From Methanoregulaceae archaeon UBA288 (GTDB taxonomy: Archaea > Halobacteriota > Methanomicrobia > Methanomicrobiales > Methanospirillaceae): a DNA stretch of 10,642 bases. The translations under genes were made by a program, and so were the position numbers. Positions 5,831 to 10,642 of this stretch are shown one piece after another. The stretch is taken from the NCBI GenBank assembly GCA_002495225.1, contig DAEF01000179.1:4945-15586 (forward strand), written 5' to 3'. Within the stretch, counting starts at the first letter, position 1, and every line of letters begins with the position of its first letter. Below the pieces are notes generated by a model. It saw only the letters and a program-made list of their open reading frames with translations, did not search any database and had not been told where the DNA came from.

Positions 5831-6077
5831 GTGTCATATCACCGAAAGGATTTCGAAAGATACCCGGGGGTGTTCTGTCAGAAACAATGCGGGGGAACCG
5901 GCGCGTTGGCGGGTTCCCTAGCGAAAGAAGAATGCGACGAGGAAGGATGCGGTTGAACAGAGAGAGTGAGATCGCACCATCCGGGATACCCTGCGAAAGT
6001 ATTTCCCGCGGCGGTTAAAAAACTTCCGCGTCCCGCCCCGCATCACCTTTTAGCCCCAGCCCCCGTACCTGAATGCA
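5831..6077. other. 247-bp divergent intergenic region with a hairpin
   Basis: This region separates the symporter operon (-) from the helicase gene (+). GGGAACC (5893-5899) and GGTTCCC (5912-5918) form a perfect 7-bp inverted repeat around a 12-nt loop. The word CGAAAG recurs four times (near 5843, 5854, 5921 and 5993). No convincing TATA box is seen for the symporter operon; GTATCTTTCGAA lies too close to the start to leave room for the ribosome-binding site, so the promoter may lie further upstream with the hairpin in the leader. For the helicase, CCTTTTAG (6047-6054) is a weak TATA-like block about 28 bp before the ATG and GTTAAAAAAC (6014-6023) is a more AT-rich alternative. No gene longer than 30 codons with a credible start was found in it. 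Confidence 0.5.
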
Positions 6078-8360
6078 ATGCCCGGTGCGTACGACGATCT
6101 GCACGGCACGCTCCAGATGACCCTCCTCCAGCGGCTCGGCTGGAGCGCGCTGCGCCCGCTCCAGGAAGAGACCTGCCGGGCGGCCGCGACGGGGGCCGAT
6201 CTCCTCGTGATCGCGCCGACGGCCGGGGGCAAGACCGAGGCAGCGCTGATCCCGGTCGTGGACCGGGCCCTCAGGGAGGGCGCTGCCGGCGTCTTCTGCA
6301 TCTACCTCTCGCCGCTGAAGGCCCTGATCAACGACCAGCTCGACCGCGTCGAGGGACTCTGTCTGCCGGGCCGGCTCTCGGCCGCCGCGTTCCACGGCGA
6401 CATCCCGCCCTCGGAGCGGCGGCGCGATCCGGACGACGAGCCGCACGTCCTCCTCATCACGCCCGAGTCGCTCGAGATCCTGCTCCACGACCCCGCGTCG
6501 GCGCGGCGCTTCTCGCCGCTGCGGTACGTGGTGATCGACGAGGTGCACGCGTTCGTGGGGACCGACCGCGGGGTCCAGGTGCGGGCCATGCTCGACCGGC
6601 TCGACCGCGCTGCCGGCCGGCCCGTGCAGCGGATCGGCCTCTCGGCCACGGTCGGCAACCCGGCCGACGTGCTGGCCTGGCTCTCGGGCCCGGGCCGGCG
6701 GCAGCAGCTCGTCCAGCTCCCGGCCCCCCCGGCCCCGCGCCGGTTCTCGTTCGCGATCGAGCCCGACGAGGCGGGCCGGGCCGACGCGATCGTCCGGCTG
6801 GTGCGGGGCCGCCGCGCCCTGGTCTTCGCCTCGTCGCGGGGGCACGTGGAGCGGCTCTCGACCCTGCTCGACGGGCGCGTCGCGTCCCTCTACTGCCACC
6901 ACTCCTCGGTCTCGCCGGCTGTGCGGCAGGCGGCCGAGCACGCGGCGAAGGCCGGCGAGCCGTTCTGCATCGCCTGCACCTCGACCCTCGAGCTCGGGAT
7001 CGACATCGGCGACCTGGACCTCGTGGTCCAGCTCGGCCCGCCGTCCTCGGTGGCGTCGTTTCTCCAGCGGCTCGGCCGGACCGGCCGGCGGGGCGAGCCC
7101 CCGCGCTTCGCGTTCGTGCTCGCGCGCCCCTCCGACCTCGTGCTCGCGCTCGGAGCGGTCGAGGCGGCTGCGCGGGGCGAGGCCGAACCGATCGCGCCCC
7201 CGGCCCGGCCGTACCACGTGCTGGCGCAGCAGCTCATGCTCGCGCTCGGGCGGGCCCGGCGGGCCCGGCGGGCCGCGCTGGTCGAGGAGGTCGCCGGGCT
7301 CGGGCCGTTCCGGTCCATCCCCGGGGACGAGGTCGAGCTCGTCCTCGACCACCTCGTCGCCGAGGGGTTCGCCGCGGCCGACGGCGACCTGCTCATGGTC
7401 GGCCCGGCCGCAGAGCTCGTCTTCGGCGGGGCGCACCGGCAGGAGCTCTTCAGCGTGCTCCGCGGCGGGCGCGACTACCGGGCCGTCACACCCGATGGCG
7501 AGGAGGTCGGCCGGCTCGACGCCCGCTTCGCGAAGTCGGACGCGCCCGGCGCGTTCTCGCTCGGCGGAAAGGGCTGGAGCGTGGTCGGCCGCGACGACGC
7601 CCACGGCCTCCTGATCGTGGAGCCGGGGACGGCGGGGGGGCGCAGGGCCTTCTGGTCGGGCGAGCGCGGCGGGGCGAGCCCGCTCGTGGCCGGCGCGGCC
7701 CTCCGGATCCTCTCGGCCCGCGCCACCTCGCTCCCGCTCGACGATGCCACCCGGGAGACGCTCGATTCGGTCCTCGCCGAGATCCCCTGCGGGGTCGAGC
7801 CCGGGGGCGTCACGGTCGTCGAGCGCTGGAACGGCCCCCTGCCCGAGGTGCTGGTTGTGACCCCGTTCGGCGCCCTCGGGAACCGCGTGGTCACCGCGTT
7901 CCTCCGCGCCCGCCTCGGGCCGCGGCCGGCGATCGTGCCGGACGACGTCGGCATCGTCCTCCGCCGTGTGGGAAAGGCCGGGCAGGGCGGGCGCCGCGTC
8001 CACGCCGCGCTCGAAGCGATGCAGTCGGCAGGGCTCGAGGAGGTCGCTTCCTGCCTCCCGGCCGTGCCGCCCTCGGCCCGGGCCTTCGGCCCGCTCGTGC
8101 CGCCCGCGCTCTTCGGCCGCATGGTCGCCGAGGACCAGTACCGTTTACCCGGGCTGCTGCGGGCGCTCGCGGCCCGGCCCATCGCCTTCACGCCAGACGA
8201 CGACGGCGCCCCCGAGGGCCCCGAGGCCGAGCAGGACGCCGTCGCTCGGGGCGACGCCCGGCGCCAGCGGGGTGCCGAAGCCGGCCACCCCGCCGACGAG
8301 CACCACGAGCCCGGCGAGCCCGGTGACGGCGGCGAGGACGGGCAGCAGGCGCCCCGCTGA
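6078..8360 (+). CDS. Lhr-type DEAD/DEAH-box helicase
   Basis: This 760-residue cytoplasmic protein is a superfamily 2 ATP-dependent helicase of the Lhr (large helicase-related) type, linked in other organisms to DNA repair. Domain 1 has a Q-like start (LRPLQEETCRAA), motif I APTAGGKT (46-53, Lys52), Ia SPLKAL (78-83), Ib TPES (128-131), the DEVH box (154-157) and SAT (189-191). Domain 2 includes ACTSTLELGIDIGDLDLVVQ and motif VI QRLGRTGRRG at about 329-338. After a winged-helix-like region (about 375-460), GRLDARF and FSLGGKGWSVV at about 475-505 fit the DEAD/DEAH-associated domain of Lhr proteins. The ATG at 6078 lacks a Shine-Dalgarno sequence and may be leaderless. Residues from about 706 to 760 are low-complexity, acidic and Gly/Pro-rich, and are encoded antisense to the membrane helices of the facing gene; they are probably a tail gained by read-through rather than a domain. 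It is shorter than the long bacterial Lhr proteins. Confidence 0.9.
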   Translation: MPGAYDDLHGTLQMTLLQRLGWSALRPLQEETCRAAATGADLLVIAPTAGGKTEAALIPVVDRALREGAAGVFCIYLSPLKALINDQLDRVEGLCLPGRLSAAAFHGDIPPSERRRDPDDEPHVLLITPESLEILLHDPASARRFSPLRYVVIDEVHAFVGTDRGVQVRAMLDRLDRAAGRPVQRIGLSATVGNPADVLAWLSGPGRRQQLVQLPAPPAPRRFSFAIEPDEAGRADAIVRLVRGRRALVFASSRGHVERLSTLLDGRVASLYCHHSSVSPAVRQAAEHAAKAGEPFCIACTSTLELGIDIGDLDLVVQLGPPSSVASFLQRLGRTGRRGEPPRFAFVLARPSDLVLALGAVEAAARGEAEPIAPPARPYHVLAQQLMLALGRARRARRAALVEEVAGLGPFRSIPGDEVELVLDHLVAEGFAAADGDLLMVGPAAELVFGGAHRQELFSVLRGGRDYRAVTPDGEEVGRLDARFAKSDAPGAFSLGGKGWSVVGRDDAHGLLIVEPGTAGGRRAFWSGERGGASPLVAGAALRILSARATSLPLDDATRETLDSVLAEIPCGVEPGGVTVVERWNGPLPEVLVVTPFGALGNRVVTAFLRARLGPRPAIVPDDVGIVLRRVGKAGQGGRRVHAALEAMQSAGLEEVASCLPAVPPSARAFGPLVPPALFGRMVAEDQYRLPGLLRALAARPIAFTPDDDGAPEGPEAEQDAVARGDARRQRGAEAGHPADEHHEPGEPGDGGEDGQQAPR

Positions 8361-8852
8361 GCCGGAGAGGGCCGGGGGCGCGAACGCCGGGCGGAGCACG
8401 GCGAGGACGAGGGCGAGGGTCGCGGCCCCGAAGAGCCACTCGGAGGGCGACCCGAGCTCGGCCAGCAGGCCCGAGAGGAAGTAGTCGGGGTAGTGGCCCG
8501 GCGCGAACGGCCCGAGAAGCGGGAAGAACCAGGCCGACGGGTCGCGCCACATCGCGTCCAGGAGCTGGTGCGAGAGGACGCCGAGCGCGAGCGCGGGGGC
8601 GAGCCAGGTGTGCCGTCCGCGGAAAAGCAGGGACCCGGCGGCGAGCACCAGCAGCAGGAACGCGAGCGAGTGGCCCACGAGCCGGCCGTTGTCGATCGTG
8701 GACGCGAGCAACAGGTGGCCGAGCGGCTTGTCGACCAGGTCGGGCAGGATGCCGCCGAGAAGGCCGGTCACGACCAGCCGGCGGTCGCCCGTCGCCCGGG
8801 CGAGGGCGAGGCCGATCGCCGCCCCGACGAAGAGGTGGCAGAAGACGAGCAT
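8145..8852 (-). CDS. Membrane-bound metal-dependent hydrolase, YdjM/DUF457-like
   Basis: This 235-residue membrane protein resembles the YdjM-type predicted membrane-bound metal-dependent hydrolases. Conserved polar residues lie in or beside hydrophobic segments as in that family: His6, then GGILPDLVDKPLGH with Asp38 and Asp41, NGRLVGHS with His61, and LSHQLLD with His95 and Asp99. PDYF follows a hydrophobic WFFPLLGPF stretch. Two further hydrophobic helices (about residues 170-195 and 205-221) form the C-terminus. It is the last gene of an operon, starting 4 nt after the M20 amidohydrolase stop, with GAGGG just before the ATG. Its 3' 216 bp overlap the helicase gene on the opposite strand, and the hydrophobic character of both last helices indicates that this strand is the one under protein-level constraint there. 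Substrate and reaction are unknown. Confidence 0.82.
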   Translation of the reverse strand: MLVFCHLFVGAAIGLALARATGDRRLVVTGLLGGILPDLVDKPLGHLLLASTIDNGRLVGHSLAFLLLVLAAGSLLFRGRHTWLAPALALGVLSHQLLDAMWRDPSAWFFPLLGPFAPGHYPDYFLSGLLAELGSPSEWLFGAATLALVLAVLRPAFAPPALSGSAGRLLPVLAAVTGLAGLVVLVGGVAGFGTPLAPGVAPSDGVLLGLGALGGAVVVWREGDGPGRERPQQPG

Positions 8853-8856
8853 GCCC

Positions 8857-10026
8857 TCAGGCGTAGGCGTCGATCAGCCGGCCGAAGATCGCGACCGCCT
8901 CCTCGAGGGCCGCGACGGGGACGCGCTCGTCGATTGCGTGGATCCGCGCGAGCTCGCCCGGGCCGTACTCGACCGTGGGAAAGTTCGCGAGGCGGAGGGC
9001 GCGGGCGTCCGAGGCGGCCCACTGGACGATCGGGACCGCGGGCACGCCGCGGACGGCCTCGACGGCCGCCGCGATCCGGGAGACGATCCGCGCGCTGGGC
9101 GGGGTGCAGCTCGGGGCCGACGCGCTCATGCACTCCATCTCCGCTCGCGACGCGTGGGCGCGCAGGTCGGTCGCGACCAGGGCCGGGTCGCAGCCCCAGG
9201 GCAGGCGGAGGTCGAGCTCGAGCTCGCAGCGCTCCGCGACGATGTTCGCCTTCTCGCCCCCCTCGATCCGGCCTGGGTTGTAACTGATCCGGCGGAGCAC
9301 CGAGCCGATCCCCGGCGCGTCGAACGCCGCTTCGAGGACGCGTTCCGAGTCCGCGATCACCGGCGCGAGCTCGGGCCCGGGGTCGTGGACCCGCTCGTGG
9401 AGCCGTCGCACGTGCTCGATCAGGGCGACGGCCTCCATCACGGCCGAGACCCCGCGGGCCGGGTAGAGCGAGGCGTGGCCCGGCTCGCCCGTGAAATGGA
9501 ACCGGGCCCGGAAGAGGCCCTTCTGGCCGATGCAGGGCGCCCCCGCGGGCGTCGGCTCGGCGATCAGGCAGTCGCAGGGGCACAGCATCTTTTCACGGAG
9601 CAGGTACTCGATCCCACCTCCGCCCGTCTCCTCGTCGCAGACGAACGCGAGGCCGATATGCCCGATGTCGCGCCCGCGCTCGATCGCCTCCGCGACGGCC
9701 GCGATCAGGGCGGCGCAGCCCCCCTTCATGTCCGTCGCCCCGCGGCCCAGGACGTACCCGTCGCGGACTTCGCCGCCGAACGGGTCGAACGACCAGGTCT
9801 CGCCGAGCGCTGGGACCACGTCCAGGTGGCCGCAGAGCAGGAGATCGGCCGAGAGGCCGTTCGCGACCACGTTCGCCCGCTCCGTCGACTCGCCTGCGAC
9901 GTCAGCCCGAAGCCCGAGGGCCGCGAGCCGGTCGCGCACGAGCTCCGCGCAGTCCCGCGTGTCGCCCGGCGGGTTCTCCGATCGGCAGGCGATCAGATCG
10001 GCCGCGAGGCGGGCGACGCCGGTCAT
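8857..10026 (-). CDS. M20-family metallopeptidase/amidohydrolase (DapE/ArgE-like)
   Basis: This 389-residue protein belongs to the M20 zinc aminoacylase family that includes succinyl-diaminopimelate desuccinylase, acetylornithine deacetylase and peptidases. All key residues are present: GHLDVVP (66-72) with zinc ligand His67; GRGATDMKGG (94-103) with the bridging Asp99; DEETGG (131-136) with catalytic base Glu132 and ligand Glu133; AEPT (156-159) with Glu157; and a C-terminal His363 in ELARIHAIDE. The lid or dimerisation domain occupies about residues 165-290 (GQKGLFRARFHFTGEPGHAS). Length is normal. The ATG at 10024-10026 overlaps the TGA of the upstream gene in an ATGA arrangement, so the two are co-translated. 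A role in lysine or arginine biosynthesis is possible, but the neighbours are not amino-acid genes, so a general N-acyl-amino-acid or peptide hydrolase is equally likely. Confidence 0.9.
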   Translation of the reverse strand: MTGVARLAADLIACRSENPPGDTRDCAELVRDRLAALGLRADVAGESTERANVVANGLSADLLLCGHLDVVPALGETWSFDPFGGEVRDGYVLGRGATDMKGGCAALIAAVAEAIERGRDIGHIGLAFVCDEETGGGGIEYLLREKMLCPCDCLIAEPTPAGAPCIGQKGLFRARFHFTGEPGHASLYPARGVSAVMEAVALIEHVRRLHERVHDPGPELAPVIADSERVLEAAFDAPGIGSVLRRISYNPGRIEGGEKANIVAERCELELDLRLPWGCDPALVATDLRAHASRAEMECMSASAPSCTPPSARIVSRIAAAVEAVRGVPAVPIVQWAASDARALRLANFPTVEYGPGELARIHAIDERVPVAALEEAVAIFGRLIDAYA

Positions 10027-10535
10027 GCGCTCCGGCTGGCCTGGTACTCCTCGAAGAGCCGGTCGAGCGAGCCCGTTTCCGAGTACAGCCCCTTCAGGAA
10101 CTCGTTCTCGAAGAGCTCGTCGATCGCCATGATGAAGAACCCGACCGGGAGGGCCGTCTTCGAGTCGGGGTCGAGCACGAGCCGGAACGCCCGGTACGAC
10201 GCCGGATCCTCGTCGTCGTAGACCAGCCGCCAGACCGTCGGGAGGCGCTCAAACCGCTCGGGGTGGTTCGCCTTGAGCCAGTTCACGAACCCCCGGAAGA
10301 GCGGGCGGTCGTTCTTCTTCTCCTCGTCGATCCTCCAGCGCATGTACTCCATGCTCATGACGTTCTTGGGCGAGGCGTAGTTGTACGAGAGGAGGCCGAT
10401 CGTGTAGTCGAGGTGGGCGACTGCGTCGAGGAAGTGGAACTTCAACACCGGGTGGAAGAGCGAGGTGTCGTGGAGCATCAGCGACTTGCCGTAAAGGTGG
10501 AGCAGGGCACGCACGTACTCGTTTTTGTCACTCAT
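10023..10535 (-). CDS. Uncharacterised 170-aa protein, first gene of the M20/YdjM operon
   Basis: I do not recognise this family. The 170-residue protein has no signal peptide or transmembrane helix and looks soluble and mostly helical. It is rich in aromatic residues and His in its first third (MLHDTSLFHPVLKFHFLDAV, then AHLDYTIGLLSYNY), followed by a charged stretch (MRWRIDEEKKNDRPLFRGF) and an acidic C-terminal part (IMAIDELFENEFLKGLYSE). His22, His28, His33 and His41 are unusually close together and could bind a metal, but no known motif is evident. The ATG at 10533-10535 has no Shine-Dalgarno sequence, and a TATA-like box 28 bp upstream implies a leaderless mRNA. It is coupled to the M20 gene by a 4-nt overlap, which points to a shared process. 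Coding is supported by the codon pattern, the operon fit and the absence of a competing long frame with a known family. Confidence 0.8.
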   Translation of the reverse strand: MSDKNEYVRALLHLYGKSLMLHDTSLFHPVLKFHFLDAVAHLDYTIGLLSYNYASPKNVMSMEYMRWRIDEEKKNDRPLFRGFVNWLKANHPERFERLPTVWRLVYDDEDPASYRAFRLVLDPDSKTALPVGFFIMAIDELFENEFLKGLYSETGSLDRLFEEYQASRSA

Positions 10536-10558
10536 GTCGTGAGGGTGGGCCGGAGGGA

Positions 10559-10568
10559 TTCAAATACC
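10559..10568 (-). promoter_or_regulatory. TATA-like box of the three-gene M20 operon
   Basis: The minus strand reads GGTATTTGAA, centred 28 bp before the first gene's ATG at 10535, so the transcript would begin within a few bases of the start codon. The purine-poor sequence between them (CCCTC...CACGAC) has no ribosome-binding site. Just upstream, GATATCGACCGGTATC (10573-10588) is a partly symmetric sequence that could bind a regulator. Confidence 0.5.
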
Positions 10569-10597
10569 TTTAGATACCGGTCGATATCAAAGGACAG

Positions 10598-10607
10598 AAA
10601 AGAAAAA
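10598..10607 (-). terminator. T-tract terminator of the partial tRNA gene
   Basis: Immediately after the discriminator base of the tRNA, the minus strand reads TTTTTCTTTT. This is a standard archaeal termination signal and separates the tRNA transcript from the promoter of the downstream operon about 30 bp further on. Confidence 0.65.
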
Positions 10608-10642
10608 TGGGCTCGCGGAGATTCGAACTCCGGACCTCCGCC
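10608..10642 (-). tRNA. tRNA, 3' half only; identity unresolved (possibly Val)
   Basis: The minus strand shows the 3' part of a tRNA: the variable loop (AGGTC), a T arm with stem CGGAG/CTCCG and loop TTCGAAT, a 7-nt 3' acceptor strand CGAGCCC and discriminator A at 10608. CCA is not encoded. The anticodon and the 5' half lie beyond the window. The GGCGGAGGTC before the T arm and A73 resemble archaeal tRNA-Val, but other isoacceptors share these bases, so the amino acid is a guess. Confidence 0.9.

Noticed and set aside
5918..5980. A 20-codon minus-strand ORF ending directly before the 5893-5918 hairpin, like a leader peptide with attenuator.
   Set aside because: No ribosome-binding site, no T-tract after the hairpin, no biased codon run, and transcription of the region is unproven.
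5932..6018. A 28-codon plus-strand ORF in the intergenic region before the helicase.
   Set aside because: No ribosome-binding site or promoter spacing supports it and the product has no recognisable features.
7251..7275. Short tandem repeat of CGGGCCCGG-like units in the helicase gene.
   Set aside because: It encodes a short Arg-Ala run (GRARRARRA) and stays in frame; a local codon-level repeat in a GC-rich gene rather than a separate element.
5966..8326. A 786-codon open frame on the plus strand overlapping the helicase in another frame, and a 662-codon frame on the minus strand (6015-8003).
   Set aside because: Both are rich in Arg, Pro, Gly and Ala with no domain motifs, as expected for GC-rich shadow frames. 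The helicase frame carries all SF2 motifs.

Overview
The window looks like chromosomal DNA of a GC-rich archaeon, most probably a methanogen of the Methanomicrobiales type. The evidence is a CCA-less initiator tRNA-Met of archaeal form, TATA boxes about 24-33 bp before gene or RNA starts, several apparently leaderless mRNAs, T-tract terminators, and a sodium:solute symporter preceded by the tiny accessory ORF typical of methanogen symporter operons. The lineage is inferred from these features and from protein character, not from any database search. Nothing resembles an insertion sequence, phage, CRISPR array or plasmid origin.

Layout, left to right. The 3' end of a ribose-5-phosphate isomerase gene (+) converges on, and slightly overlaps, a winged-helix regulator (-). 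Upstream of the regulator on the same strand is a PIG-L/LmbE-type sugar deacetylase (-). A 192-bp divergent promoter region separates that from a two-gene operon (+): a left-handed beta-helix acetyltransferase followed, with an 11-nt overlap, by an oligosaccharide flippase. Together these three genes suggest acylation/deacylation of sugars and export of a surface glycan, although no glycosyltransferase lies in the window. Next come the initiator tRNA-Met (-) and a divergently transcribed thioredoxin with an unusual N-terminal helix (+). The thioredoxin converges on a sodium:solute symporter operon (-), read from a 39-codon accessory gene that overlaps the GTG start of the 525-aa transporter. 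A 247-bp intergenic region with a hairpin follows.

The right third holds a 760-aa Lhr-type helicase (+), whose last 71 codons run antisense through the 3' end of a membrane-bound YdjM-like hydrolase gene (-). That hydrolase is the last gene of a compact three-gene operon (-): an unrecognised 170-aa protein, an M20 amidohydrolase (ATGA overlap), then the YdjM-like protein (4-nt gap). The window ends inside a tRNA gene on the minus strand, of which only the 3' half is present.

Tight packing is the main architectural theme: three convergent gene pairs overlap or nearly touch, and one T-tract terminator shares bases with the stop codon of the opposing gene. No single element is clearly a new biological system. 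The best candidates for a second look are the symporter micro-ORF, the 170-aa protein with its M20/YdjM operon, and the 216-bp antisense overlap at the helicase 3' end.
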